Source: Campylobacter jejuni subsp. jejuni 414 | Lineage (GTDB): Bacteria > Campylobacterota > Campylobacteria > Campylobacterales > Campylobacteraceae | Assembly (NCBI GenBank): GCA_000163995.1 | Contig: CM000855.1 | Coordinates: 468,583-532,582, forward strand | Reading direction: 5' to 3' | Length of the DNA stretch: 64,000 nt | In this document: piece after piece, positions 11,774-20,856 of the stretch | Layout of the letters: each line of letters opens with the position of its first letter | Position numbering within the stretch: the first letter of the stretch is position 1 | Notes under the pieces: model-generated | The model's input: only the letters and a program-made list of their open reading frames with translations | What the model was told of the DNA's origin: nothing | Databases searched by the model: none | Program-made: the position numbers and the translations under genes

Positions 11774-12185
11774 GGCAATTTCTCCTGTGTTATGTTAACA
11801 TCATCGTTGAAAATAGAGCTTTGATTGTTTTCTTTCATTTTAGAAGAAGGATAAATTTTAGGAGGTATTTCTGCTATAGATGGAATTATAATACTTTCAT
11901 TATTTTCTATGCTTTGATTAAGTTCTTTTGTGAAATCATCCTGTTTTAAAGCTTCTAACATTTCATTCTCAGACTTTGTTGGTGTGCTTAGGCTGTGTTT
12001 GTTCTCTTCGTTTTTTGGTTTAACGCCTACTTTTGGTACATTGATGCAATCTTCACTAAGAGTTTCATTTTCTTTACATTCTTTTGCTTTGCTAGGATGA
12101 TTTTTATAGTTGTTTTCTCTCTTGTTATCACAGGCTGTTATATTTATAATTATTAAAATTGTAAAAAAATACTTAGTTTTTGCAT
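11770..12185 (-). pseudogene. Second EexN-like lipoprotein gene, frameshifted in the signal peptide
   Basis: From ATG 12185 (AGGA upstream) the frame reads MQKLSIFLQF and stops. Adding one T to the T7 run (A7 on the plus strand, 12163-12169) gives a signal peptide ending in the lipobox ITAC. The frame then stays open to 11770, with YKNHPSKAKEC and EDCINV matching the neighbouring lipoprotein, followed by a long polar tail rich in Asn, Glu and Lys. An ATG at 11961 opens the 63-residue remainder. Expected total is about 138 residues. The run is short, so the indel could be real slippage or a read error. Confidence 0.68.
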
Positions 12186-12243
12186 TTGTTAATTTCCTAA
12201 AATTTTTAATATTTTAGCAAATTTTGTATAAAGCAATGATAAA

Positions 12244-12876
12244 TTATTTTTCTTCATTATAAGAAAAAATAGGCAAAGACCATTGATATTTGATAGCTAA
12301 AAGTCTTGCAATAACTCCTATAAAAAGAGTTAAGAGTGTGCAGACTAGGGTATTAAATTCAAGCCAAATTGTAAGTGAATAGTAGATTGTTCCTGCAATT
12401 ATGGCAATTCCTGCATAAATTTCCTTTTGAAATACTAAAGGAATTCTCATGCATAAAATATCTCTTAAAATTCCACCAAAAACTCCCGTGATTACAGCAG
12501 CAGCAACAGCGATGATAAAACCAAGGTTTTGATCTATGGCTATTTGAGCACCGAGTATACTAAAAACAACAAGTCCTATAGCATCAAGAGTTAGAAATAA
12601 ACTTTCAAGTTTGGTTACTACACGTGGAATTTTTGTCGCTACAAGGGCGCAAAAACAGATTAAAATAATATATTCAGGATGTTTAACCCAAGTTAAAGGG
12701 TAATGTCCTAAGAGTACATCTCGTATACTTCCGCCTCCAATTGCTGTTACGAGTGCAATAAAAATAACTCCAAAAAGATCCATTTTATGGCGTCCTGCAG
12801 CCAAAGCTCCTGTCATTCCTTCTGCTGAAATGCCTACGATATAAAGAGTAGTTATGGTAAGAGCATTTATCTCCAT
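12244..12876 (-). CDS. UPF0126 / TRIC-like membrane protein
   Basis: The 210-residue protein has about seven hydrophobic helices arranged as two repeats. Each repeat carries the family signature Gly-Gly-Gly-x-x-RD: [13 protein letters not shown] near residue 46 and [10 protein letters not shown] near residue 131. Members of this family (UPF0126, YicG/YadS) are structurally related to TRIC cation channels, and some are proposed to carry glycine. I do not assign a substrate. It lies 11 bases after the secreted nuclease gene and shares its strand. Confidence 0.85.
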   Translation of the reverse strand: MEINALTITTLYIVGISAEGMTGALAAGRHKMDLFGVIFIALVTAIGGGSIRDVLLGHYPLTWVKHPEYIILICFCALVATKIPRVVTKLESLFLTLDAIGLVVFSILGAQIAIDQNLGFIIAVAAAVITGVFGGILRDILCMRIPLVFQKEIYAGIAIIAGTIYYSLTIWLEFNTLVCTLLTLFIGVIARLLAIKYQWSLPIFSYNEEK

Positions 12877-12887
12877 AAATTTATACC

Positions 12888-13538
12888 TTAAAATTTGTCA
12901 CAATTTATTTGATATTGTTTAATATTTTCATCGCTTACTTGATGATTTGGTACTTGGTAGCATTCTTTAAATTTTGGAGTTTTGATGATTTTGATATAAA
13001 AACTTGGTATAGCGATATGATTTTTAATATATTTTAGCTCTTTATCATAAAGCACTAAATTTAAAACCTCAATACTTTGAAATTTTAAAGCTAAACTTTT
13101 TTCTTTTTGTTCGATTTCATTCCAAATTTTATTATTTATTTGTGCGTTTTGCGGAGTGATATTACTCATTAAAAATACTGAATTTTGAGCAGCTTTATTA
13201 AAATTAAAAGAAGCATTAGGTGCGGTGTGTCCGCGTGTGTAGCCACTGTTTTTATAATCACTCCAAGTAGTGCGGTATTTTTTAGGGATATTTGTATCAT
13301 CTTCAAAGCGCGGACGTTTTTTAATTTGCTTGTCTTTTAAATTTGAAGCTTCTACTTTATAAGCAACAGCTTTTGTGCCTTTAAGTTTGTAATCATAGCA
13401 ATTTAAATAAAAAAAATTATCTAAAACTTGCGAGCAATTTATATTGTTAAAATAAGAAGAAAAATCAGCACTAGGCTTATAAGCTTCTAAGGCAAAAACA
13501 TGAAGAGAGATAGTAAGTAAAAAGATGAAAATTTTCAT
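12888..13538 (-). CDS. Secreted DNA/RNA non-specific endonuclease (NucA family)
   Basis: A 216-residue protein with a cleavable signal peptide ([16 protein letters not shown]). The beta-beta-alpha metal nuclease motif appears as [11 protein letters not shown] (about residue 103), with the catalytic His and metal-binding Asn region [18 protein letters not shown] about 30 residues on. The usual DRGH is TRGH here. It should cut nucleic acid non-specifically in the periplasm or outside. The nth stop overlaps its start codon. Related prophage-borne DNases lower transformation in some C. jejuni strains. This one is chromosomal, and I infer no such role from sequence alone. Confidence 0.88.
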   Translation of the reverse strand: MKIFIFLLTISLHVFALEAYKPSADFSSYFNNINCSQVLDNFFYLNCYDYKLKGTKAVAYKVEASNLKDKQIKKRPRFEDDTNIPKKYRTTWSDYKNSGYTRGHTAPNASFNFNKAAQNSVFLMSNITPQNAQINNKIWNEIEQKEKSLALKFQSIEVLNLVLYDKELKYIKNHIAIPSFYIKIIKTPKFKECYQVPNHQVSDENIKQYQINCDKF

Positions 13539-14161
13539 TTAAGTTCCTTATCTTTACTTTTACAAAGATGATTTAAAAAACATTCTTTACATAAAGGTTT
13601 TTTAGCTTTACAGGTATAGCGTCCAAAAAGCACCATGGCTTGATGAAGATAATTAAGATTGTCTTTAAAAATACGCGTTAAATCTTCTTCTGTAGATTCT
13701 GGAGTTTTTGCTTTGCTAAGTCCTAAACGGTGAGAAACTCTAAAAACATGAGTATCTACAGCCATGAAATTTGCACCACACCATTCGATTAAAACTACAT
13801 GAGCAGTTTTTTGTCCTACACCTGCTAAGGATTTTAAATTTTGCTCATCAAGAGGAATTTCTCCATTGAAATTTTCGCAAACTGCTTTTGCCATTTTTAT
13901 AAGATTTTGTGCTTTATTGTTAAAAAATGAGCAAGTTTGTATATAGGTCTTGAGGCTTGATAAGTTTGCATTTGCAAGAGCTTTGATATCAGGATAAGCT
14001 TTAAAAAGATCAGGCGTGATGAGATTGACTCTTTTATCAGTGCATTGAGCTGAAAGCATTACACAGACTAAAAGTTCATAAAGATTTGAAAATTTAAGTT
14101 CTGTTACAGGCTTATTAAAATGTTTTAAAAAAAGTTCTTTGATTTCTAAATTTCTTTTCAT
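13535..14161 (-). CDS. nth: Endonuclease III (DNA glycosylase/AP lyase) Nth
   Basis: Nth removes oxidised pyrimidines in base excision repair. The 208-residue protein has the helix-hairpin-helix LAGVGQKTAHVV with catalytic Lys, the catalytic Asp in AVDTHVFRVSHRLG, and a C-terminal four-cysteine iron-sulfur cluster (C-X6-C-X2-C-X5-C: CKAKKPLCKECFLNHLC). This is complete for the family. It is divergent from peb4, with the promoter region between them, and its stop overlaps the nuclease start. Confidence 0.95.
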   Translation of the reverse strand: MKRNLEIKELFLKHFNKPVTELKFSNLYELLVCVMLSAQCTDKRVNLITPDLFKAYPDIKALANANLSSLKTYIQTCSFFNNKAQNLIKMAKAVCENFNGEIPLDEQNLKSLAGVGQKTAHVVLIEWCGANFMAVDTHVFRVSHRLGLSKAKTPESTEEDLTRIFKDNLNYLHQAMVLFGRYTCKAKKPLCKECFLNHLCKSKDKELK

Positions 14162-14200
14162 TTTTTAATTTTAGTTAATTAGCTTTAAACCAAGTTTAGA

Positions 14201-14206
14201 TATAAT
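14201..14206 (+). promoter_or_regulatory. Promoter -10 box of peb4
   Basis: A perfect TATAAT preceded by TTTAGA lies 34 bases before the peb4 ATG, with AAGGA (14229-14233) as ribosome binding site. Peb4 is an abundant protein, consistent with a consensus -10 element. No -35 box is evident, as usual in C. jejuni. Confidence 0.65.
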
Positions 14207-14239
14207 TGATTTTATATATTTTATTAAAAAGGAAACCTA

Positions 14240-15061
14240 ATGAAAAAATTTTCTTTAGTTGTAGCAGCTTTGATTGCGGGTGTAGCTTTAAATGTGAATG
14301 CAGCTACAGTAGCCACTGTTAATGGTAAGAGCATTAGTGATGCAGAGGTAAGTGAATTTTTTGCTTCTATGCTTAGAGGACAAGATTTTAAAACTTTACC
14401 AGATAATCAAAAAAAAGCACTTATTCAACAATATATTATGCAAGATTTAATTTTACAAGATGCTAAAAAACAAAATTTAGAAAAAGATCCTTTATACACA
14501 AAAGAACTTGATCGTGCAAAAGATGCGATACTTGTTAATGTTTATCAAGAGAAAATTTTAAATACTATCAAAATTGATGCGGCTAAAGTAAAAGCATTCT
14601 ATGATCAAAATAAAGATAAATATGTAAAACCTGCAAGAGTGCAAGCAAAACATATCTTAGTAGCGACAGAAAAAGAAGCTAAAGATATTATTAATGAACT
14701 TAAAGGTTTAAAAGGTAAAGAATTAGACGCTAAATTTAGCAAGCTTGCTAAAGAAAAATCGATTGATCCAGGTTCAAAAAATCAAGGTGGTGAGCTTGGT
14801 TGGTTTGATGAATCAACTATGGTAAAACCTTTTACAGATGCTGCTTTTGCACTTAAAAATGGCACCATTACCACAACTCCGGTCAAAACGAATTTTGGTT
14901 ACCATGTGATTTTAAAAGAAAATTCACAAGCTAAAGGTCAAATCAAATTTGATGAAGTAAAACAAGGTATTGAAAATGGACTTAAATTTGAAGAATTTAA
15001 AAAAGTTATCAATCAAAAAGGACAAGATCTTTTAAATAGTGCCAAAGTGGAATACAAATAA
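14240..15061 (+). CDS. peb4: Peb4, periplasmic SurA/PpiC-like chaperone and peptidyl-prolyl isomerase
   Basis: Peb4 (Cbf2) is the major C. jejuni periplasmic foldase for outer-membrane proteins and an immunodominant antigen. The 273-residue protein has a signal peptide ending NVNAA, an N-terminal SurA-like helical chaperone region, and a parvulin domain (about residues 133-230) with QAKHILV, FSKLAKEKSIDPGSKNQGG, LGWFDESTMVKPFTDAAF and FGYHVI. The stop overlaps the fba ATG by one base (TAATG), so the two genes are coupled. Confidence 0.96.
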   Translation: MKKFSLVVAALIAGVALNVNAATVATVNGKSISDAEVSEFFASMLRGQDFKTLPDNQKKALIQQYIMQDLILQDAKKQNLEKDPLYTKELDRAKDAILVNVYQEKILNTIKIDAAKVKAFYDQNKDKYVKPARVQAKHILVATEKEAKDIINELKGLKGKELDAKFSKLAKEKSIDPGSKNQGGELGWFDESTMVKPFTDAAFALKNGTITTTPVKTNFGYHVILKENSQAKGQIKFDEVKQGIENGLKFEEFKKVINQKGQDLLNSAKVEYK

Positions 15062-16125
15062 TGGGTGTTTTAGACATTGTAAAAGCAGGGGTGATTAGCG
15101 GGGATGAGCTTAATAAAGTTTATGATTATGCTAAAGCAGAGGGTTTTGCCATTCCTGCTGTTAATGTTGTAGGAACTGATTCTATTAATGCGGTTTTAGA
15201 GGCTGCAAAAAAAGTTAATTCTCCAGTCATTATCCAGTTTTCAAATGGCGGAGCAAAATTTTATGCAGGGAAAAATTGTCCCAATGGAGAAGTTTTAGGT
15301 GCGATTAGTGGAGCTAAACATGTGCATTTACTTGCTAAAGCTTATGGTGTACCTGTGATTTTGCATACTGATCATGCTGCAAGAAAACTTTTGCCTTGGA
15401 TTGATGGACTTATTAAAGCCAATGCTGAATATAAAAAAAACCATGGGCAAGCTTTATTTAGTTCTCACATGCTTGATCTTAGTGAAGAAAGTTTAGAAGA
15501 AAATCTTAGCACTTGCGAGGTTTATCTTAAAAAACTTGATGCTTTAGGTGTGGCACTTGAAATAGAACTAGGTTGCACAGGCGGCGAAGAAGATGGAGTG
15601 GATAATACAGGTATTGATAATTCCAAACTTTATACTCAGCCAGAAGATGTAGCACTTGCTTATGAAAGACTTGGAAAAATCAGCGATAAATTTTCAATCG
15701 CAGCAAGCTTTGGAAATGTGCACGGAGTTTACAAACCGGGAAATGTTAGCTTGCAACCTGAAATTTTAAAAAATTCACAAAAATTTGTTAAAGATAAGTT
15801 CACTCTAAATAATGATAAACCTATAAATTTTGTATTTCATGGTGGTAGCGGTAGCGAACTAAAAGATATTAAAGATGCGTTAAGTTACGGCGTAATCAAG
15901 ATGAATATTGACACAGACACCCAATGGGCTTTTTGGGATGGAGTGCGTGAATATGAATTTAAAAATAGGGCTTATTTGCAAGGACAAATTGGAAATCCAG
16001 AAGGTGATGACAAGCCAAATAAAAAATATTATGATCCACGTATTTGGCTAAGAAGTGGTGAAGAGAGTATGATAAAGCGTCTTGAAATTGCTTTTGAGGA
16101 TTTAAACTGTATAAATAAAAACTAA
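15061..16125 (+). CDS. fba: Class II fructose-1,6-bisphosphate aldolase
   Basis: Zinc-dependent aldolase. C. jejuni lacks phosphofructokinase, so this enzyme mainly serves gluconeogenesis. The 354-residue protein has the class II markers ILHTDHAARKLLPW (zinc His), ELGCTGGEEDGVDN, FGNVHGVYKPGNV, FHGGSGS and KMNIDTDTQWAFWDG. It starts on the last base of the peb4 stop and is transcribed with it. Confidence 0.97.
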   Translation: MGVLDIVKAGVISGDELNKVYDYAKAEGFAIPAVNVVGTDSINAVLEAAKKVNSPVIIQFSNGGAKFYAGKNCPNGEVLGAISGAKHVHLLAKAYGVPVILHTDHAARKLLPWIDGLIKANAEYKKNHGQALFSSHMLDLSEESLEENLSTCEVYLKKLDALGVALEIELGCTGGEEDGVDNTGIDNSKLYTQPEDVALAYERLGKISDKFSIAASFGNVHGVYKPGNVSLQPEILKNSQKFVKDKFTLNNDKPINFVFHGGSGSELKDIKDALSYGVIKMNIDTDTQWAFWDGVREYEFKNRAYLQGQIGNPEGDDKPNKKYYDPRIWLRSGEESMIKRLEIAFEDLNCINKN

Positions 16126-16154
16126 GTCTTTTAAAGGCTTAGCTTTATTTTGTT
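16123..16154 (+). terminator. Possible weak terminator after fba
   Basis: TAAGTCTTTTAAAGGCTTA is an imperfect inverted repeat that starts at the fba stop codon and is followed by GCTTTATTTTGTTTT. The stem is short and has a mismatch, so this is tentative. Confidence 0.35.
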
Positions 16155-16186
16155 TTAAAAATTTTTATCAAATAAGTAGCAATCTT

Positions 16187-16192
16187 TAAAAT
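16187..16192 (+). promoter_or_regulatory. Candidate -10 box for the MotA/MotB-like pair
   Basis: TAAAAT lies 24 bases before the ATG at 16216, in the only gap between fba and the MotA-like gene. Other TAAAAT-like runs overlap it, so the exact position is uncertain. Confidence 0.35.
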
Positions 16193-16215
16193 AAAATTAA
16201 TGGGGTATTGGTTTC

Positions 16216-17658
16216 ATGGATATCAAATCAGATGAAATTTCAGAACTTGTTTTGCCCGAAGGCAAAGATGTAAGAGGTTCTTTAGTTTATTTAAAAATTA
16301 TTTTTATTCCAGCTTTTCTTTATGTTTTGATTTTATTGGGTTATTTTAATGTAATCGATTTTAAAGTTGAATTACATACGGTTGTTATGACAGGTGTGAT
16401 TTTTTTTACAGCGTTGATTTTTGCTAGACATAGTGCTGAGTATGCATATAGCATTTTTGAACAACAAAAAGATGAATTTAAACAAGCCTTAAAAAGACAT
16501 ATCATGAGACATTTTCTTGCTATAGGAAAAGATACAAAATCAAATGCTAATTTTGATGACTTTGCTTATACATATATTAAAGGTGCAAGAAATGAGAATT
16601 TTGCTAGTATAGGTTCAGCAATTTTTCCAATGATGGGAATTTTGGGAACTTTTATCAGTATAGCTTTTTCAATGCCAAATTTTAGCTCTAGTGATATAGC
16701 GGCTTTAGAACAAGAAATTGCAGATTTATTAAGTGGAGTAGGAACTGCTTTTTATGTTTCGATTTATGGAATTTTTCTTGCATTATGGTGGATGTTTTTT
16801 GAAAAATATGGCAAAAGTAAAATAGAACGTTTATTAAATCGTCAAAAAAATGCTACAAGTGGATTTTTTTGGACAAAAGAAGAGCTTGATCAAAGATATT
16901 TAAGTGAGAGTTTGCAGTATTTTGAAAAAATTGGGGAAATTTTTAAACAAGTTAGTAATGATGATTTTTTTGCAGAACTTGATCATGCTATTGATAGAAA
17001 ATTTGGTATTTTTCAAGATATGTTAAATGTAGAGGAAAAAGCTATTAGATTAAGCAGTGAACACATCAAACAAACCATGGGTGAGCTTAGTAAAGCACAA
17101 AGAGATCAACGCGATCTTGGAAAACTTTATAGTGAAATGTTAAATGGTATAGGTTTATTAAATCAAAATTTAAAAGAAATCAATACAAGAATGTCAGAAC
17201 AATATAATCGCTTACTCGATATTAGCAGTGATAAAATTCACCATCTTGATAAGACATTAAGTGCATTTGATGAAAAAATAGAGCGTTTTGGTAAGAATTT
17301 CGAACTTTATGAAAAAGCAATGTTAGAAAGTCAAGAAAAGGTTTTTGAAGGATTTAAAGCAAGTCTATTTGAAGGTATGCATAAATTTAAAGAAGTATAT
17401 GAAGAAGAAAAAAGCATTGATGATAAAATCAAAATGATGGATGAGCTTAAAAAAGAAATAAAAGCGCTTGATGAAGAAACAAATCAAATGATGAGCAAAC
17501 TTTCTGGAGATGAAAGTCAAAGCAAAGAAGATGAAGCTAAACAAATAGAGGATTTTTCAGAATCTAAGGTTGAAGTAAATCAAGATGGAGTTAAAACAGA
17601 AATATTCAAGCAAGAAAGCAATGATGAGTTAAAAAATGAAGATAAAGAAAATAAATGA
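16216..17658 (+). CDS. MotA/TolQ/ExbB-like proton channel with long coiled-coil tail (Cj0598-like)
   Basis: A 480-residue membrane protein. Hydrophobic segments lie near residues 30-50, 55-73, 135-160 and 170-200, and the second pair has the small-residue-rich GILGTFISIAFSM character of MotA/TolQ/ExbB channels. From about residue 205 to the end it is a long, highly charged, predicted coiled-coil region. This build (channel core plus long cytoplasmic tail) resembles ZorA-type proteins more than flagellar MotA. The next gene supplies the MotB-like partner and overlaps it by 4 bases. Function in C. jejuni is unknown to me. Confidence 0.8.
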   Translation: MDIKSDEISELVLPEGKDVRGSLVYLKIIFIPAFLYVLILLGYFNVIDFKVELHTVVMTGVIFFTALIFARHSAEYAYSIFEQQKDEFKQALKRHIMRHFLAIGKDTKSNANFDDFAYTYIKGARNENFASIGSAIFPMMGILGTFISIAFSMPNFSSSDIAALEQEIADLLSGVGTAFYVSIYGIFLALWWMFFEKYGKSKIERLLNRQKNATSGFFWTKEELDQRYLSESLQYFEKIGEIFKQVSNDDFFAELDHAIDRKFGIFQDMLNVEEKAIRLSSEHIKQTMGELSKAQRDQRDLGKLYSEMLNGIGLLNQNLKEINTRMSEQYNRLLDISSDKIHHLDKTLSAFDEKIERFGKNFELYEKAMLESQEKVFEGFKASLFEGMHKFKEVYEEEKSIDDKIKMMDELKKEIKALDEETNQMMSKLSGDESQSKEDEAKQIEDFSESKVEVNQDGVKTEIFKQESNDELKNEDKENK

Positions 17659-18608
17659 AAAATGAGTCAAAAGAAGATAGCAATTTTTGGATAGCTTATG
17701 CTGATTTAATGGCAGGATTGCTGTTTGTTTTTATTTTGCTAATAGGTGCTATTGTTGTAAAGTATGTTTTAACTCAAAGTGATTTAAAAGAAATTAAAGA
17801 TAATCTTAATAGACAAGAAGCACGCTTAGAAGAAAGTAAAGAAGAACTTAGAAATAAAGAAGCTATAGTGTTTAAACTAAGCTCTGATTTAAATAATGCT
17901 TCTAGTGCTTTAAATCTTGCCAATTCTCAAAAAGCGGAATTAGAAGCTAATATTACAAGTTATAAACAATTAAGCAAAGATTTAAACTCAACTTTAGATA
18001 ACAAAGATAAACAAATTTTGATTTTACTTGGTCAATTAGAGAAAAAAGACGAAGAGCTTAAAAATTTACAAGAAGATTTTCAAAAAGCTAAAGAAAAGGT
18101 GCAAAATCTTGGCTTAATCCGTGAAAATTTAAGCAAGGAGTTGCAAAGTAAACTTGATAATAATATTACTATAGACGAAAAGACAGGGTCTATTTCTTTA
18201 CCTGCTGAAGTACTTTTTGATAAAGATTCTTATGTTTTAAAAAATGAAGCAAAGGCAAGTTTAAGAAAAATTTTAAGTGAATATTTTGATGCTATTCTTG
18301 AAGATCCAAAAATTCTTTCTAATATTGAAAATATTATCATTGAAGGACATACTGATAGCGATGGATCTTATATTTATAATTTAGATTTGTCACAAAAAAG
18401 AGCCTATGAGGTAATGAATTTCATCTATACTTTTTACAAGAGTGATAAGCTCCAAAAGCTTTTAATGGCAAGCGGGCGTTCTTTTTCAGATCCTGTATTT
18501 CTCAATGGAGTTGAAGATAAGGACAAGAGTCGTCGTATAGAAATAAAATTTAGCGTTAAAAATGATAATGCTTTAAAAGATGTAGAAAAATTCTTTGAAT
18601 TTCATTAA
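17655..18608 (+). CDS. MotB/OmpA-like peptidoglycan-binding stator protein (Cj0599-like)
   Basis: A 317-residue protein with one N-terminal transmembrane helix beginning WIAYADLMAGLLFVFILL. Asp17 aligns with the proton-carrying Asp of MotB, whose motif is YADFMTAMMAFF. A periplasmic coiled coil (about residues 45-165) follows, then an OmpA-like peptidoglycan-binding domain (about 180-305) with IEGHTDSDGSYIYNLDLSQK, RAYEV and SRRIEIKF. With the preceding gene it should form an ion-driven stator. It is not the flagellar motAB pair, and no flagellar gene is nearby. Confidence 0.85.
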   Translation: MKNESKEDSNFWIAYADLMAGLLFVFILLIGAIVVKYVLTQSDLKEIKDNLNRQEARLEESKEELRNKEAIVFKLSSDLNNASSALNLANSQKAELEANITSYKQLSKDLNSTLDNKDKQILILLGQLEKKDEELKNLQEDFQKAKEKVQNLGLIRENLSKELQSKLDNNITIDEKTGSISLPAEVLFDKDSYVLKNEAKASLRKILSEYFDAILEDPKILSNIENIIIEGHTDSDGSYIYNLDLSQKRAYEVMNFIYTFYKSDKLQKLLMASGRSFSDPVFLNGVEDKDKSRRIEIKFSVKNDNALKDVEKFFEFH

Positions 18609-19470
18609 AACGATCAGTCCTATACAAAAAATTAATTTTAATGGGTTTGAATTTTATGTCAAAAGAGATGATTTATTAGGAGAAATTAATGGAAATAAAG
18701 CTAGGAAACTTGCTTTTTATCTTTATCAAAAATATCCTAAAAATCAATGTTTTATAAGTTATGGGGGAACTCAAAGTAATGCTTTGGCAGCATTGAGTAT
18801 TTTTGTTAAACAAAGATGGTGCAAGCTTATTTTTGCTTGTGAAAAAATTTCTGCTTTTCTTAAGAATAATCCTCGTGGAAACTATGCTTTAGCTTTGCAA
18901 AATGGTGTAGAATTTGTAGAAAATACTCATTCTTTATCTTTGAAGCAATTTGCTTTGTCTTTGTGTAAAAAAGATGATATTTTTATAGAACAAGGCATAG
19001 CTAATTTGGAAGCCGAATATGGTTATATAGAACTTGCTCAAGAAATTCAAATGCAAAGCGAAAGATTAAAACTTGATTTTGATATTTTTTTACCTTCAGG
19101 TACGGGTACTTCAGCAGCTTTTTTGGCGAAGCATTCTAAATTTAAAGTGTTTACTTGCACTTGTGTGGGTGATATTAAGTATCTTAAAAAACAAATTTTA
19201 ACACTAGTTCCAAACTATGATTTTTCTAATTTGGAAATTTTAACAAGTGATAAAAAATACCATTTTGCTAAGCCATATAAAGAATTTTATGAGCTTTATA
19301 TGGATTTGAAACTAAAATGCAATATAGAATTTGATTTGCTTTATGATATTTTAGGATTAAGCATGGTATTAAAACAAGAGTGGAAAAAACCTTTGCTTTA
19401 TATACATCAAGGTGGAATTTTGGGAAATTCTACTATGCTAGAAAGATATAATTTTAAAAAATTAGTTTAA
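18595..19470 (+). CDS. PLP-dependent enzyme, ACC deaminase / D-cysteine desulfhydrase-like
   Basis: A 291-residue fold-type II pyridoxal-phosphate enzyme. YVKRDDLLGEINGNKARKL (about residues 20-38) contains the PLP lysine in the GNKARKL context typical of 1-aminocyclopropane-1-carboxylate deaminase and D-cysteine desulfhydrase. SYGGTQSNALAAL is the phosphate and carboxylate loop, and LPSGTGTSAAFLA binds the PLP phosphate. The substrate cannot be told from sequence. The start is a TTG at 18595 inside the previous gene. The 3' end overlaps the convergent NSS symporter gene by 9 bases. Confidence 0.82.
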   Translation: MNFIKTISPIQKINFNGFEFYVKRDDLLGEINGNKARKLAFYLYQKYPKNQCFISYGGTQSNALAALSIFVKQRWCKLIFACEKISAFLKNNPRGNYALALQNGVEFVENTHSLSLKQFALSLCKKDDIFIEQGIANLEAEYGYIELAQEIQMQSERLKLDFDIFLPSGTGTSAAFLAKHSKFKVFTCTCVGDIKYLKKQILTLVPNYDFSNLEILTSDKKYHFAKPYKEFYELYMDLKLKCNIEFDLLYDILGLSMVLKQEWKKPLLYIHQGGILGNSTMLERYNFKKLV

Positions 19471-20806
19471 AATTCCATAAATAAAAATAATCAAGATGAT
19501 TAAAGGTACTATATATTTCACATAATAAAACCAAATTCCAAACCATGAACTTTTAAGTGTATTGTTGTTGCTAAGTTCTTTTAGACTTTCTTGTTTACCT
19601 AAAACCCAACCTACATAAATACAGCAAAAAAACGCAGTTAAGACAAATAAAATGTTACCACTAATAAAATCAAAACTATCAAAAATATTTTTTCCTTTAA
19701 TGATAATAATATCACGCCAAGGTCCATAGGTTAGAATGCAAGGAAGATTACCAAGTATGAAAATAAATCCTAAGGTTAAATTAATAGAAAGATTTTTAGA
19801 ATATTTAAATTTTTCTTCTAATACATTGATAATAACTTGATAAATTGGTAAACTCGTGGTTAGAGCTGCAATCAAGAGTAAGATAAAAAACAAAATACAT
19901 ATAATAGTGCCAAAATGGATATGTGAAAATGCTATAGGTAAAGTTTCAAAAACTAAAGAAGGCCCACTATCTGGATCAAGTCCTGCCGAAAAAAGTGCTG
20001 GAAAAATCATAAAACCGGCTAAAACAGCTATGATGGTGTTTAAAATCCCTGTATAAATAGCGGTTTTTGCCATATTTTCATTTTTATTAAGATGTGATGA
20101 AAGTGTTATCATTACTCCAAAACCTAGAGATAGAGCAAAAAAGACTTGTCCTAAAACATCAATTAAAAGCTTTGATGATAAAATTTTGCTAAAATCAGGC
20201 TCAAGATAGAATTTAACCCCAGCCATAGCTCCATCAAGGGTTAAATTGCGCCCAACAACAATAACAAGACAAATAAATAACAAAGGCATTAAAAATTTTA
20301 CAGATTTTTCTATACCATCTATAATGCCTCTTTTTAAAATAATATAATTAACAATTACAAAAACAGTGGTAAAAATACCAATTCCTAAAGGATTGAAAGC
20401 TATTTTATCGTTAAAAAACCGATGAGTGAATTCTTTGCTTACTACATTAGCAAGACTAAAATTTCCTAGCGTTAATTCCCAGATATAAACTAAAACCCAT
20501 CCTCCAAGCACCATGTAATAAGCCATTATACCAAAACTTCCTAAAAGTCCCATATATCCAATGCTTTGCCATTTTTTGTTTAAAAGCATCTACGCTATTT
20601 GTCATTGCTTTTCTGCCTATGACATTTTCAACTAAAATAACAGGGATGCCTATGATAATCATAGCTATACAAAAAACTAATACATAGGCACCGCCACCAT
20701 TTTCTCCTACAAGATAGGGAAAACGCCAAGTTGCTCCAAATCCTATGGTTGCTCCAGCAACTGTTAAAATATAAGTTAGCGTGCTACTCCATGTTTGTCT
20801 TTGCAT
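19462..20806 (-). pseudogene. Sodium:neurotransmitter symporter family transporter, frameshifted
   Basis: Two frames together make one NSS transporter of about 448 residues. The N-terminal part (from ATG 20806, AAAGGA upstream) has WSSTLTYILTVAGATIGFG and TWRFPYLVGENGGGAY, the sodium and substrate-binding helix 1 signature. The frame breaks within an AAACAAAAAATGG stretch at about 20575-20590. The other frame resumes with KKWQSIGYMGLLGSFGIMAY and runs through about ten more helices. Bacterial NSS members take up amino acids with sodium. The break is at an A-run, so read error is possible. A companion NSS gene exists next to this one in some C. jejuni genomes, but not here. Confidence 0.78.
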
Positions 20807-20856
20807 GATTATCCTTTCTAAAAAGAATTATTTTATCTAAAAATAACTTTAAAAAA

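Noticed and set aside
16216-18608. A complete Zorya defence system
   Set aside because: Only a ZorA/ZorB-like pair is present. No ZorC, ZorD or ZorE-like gene is near, and the pair seems to belong to the C. jejuni core gene order.
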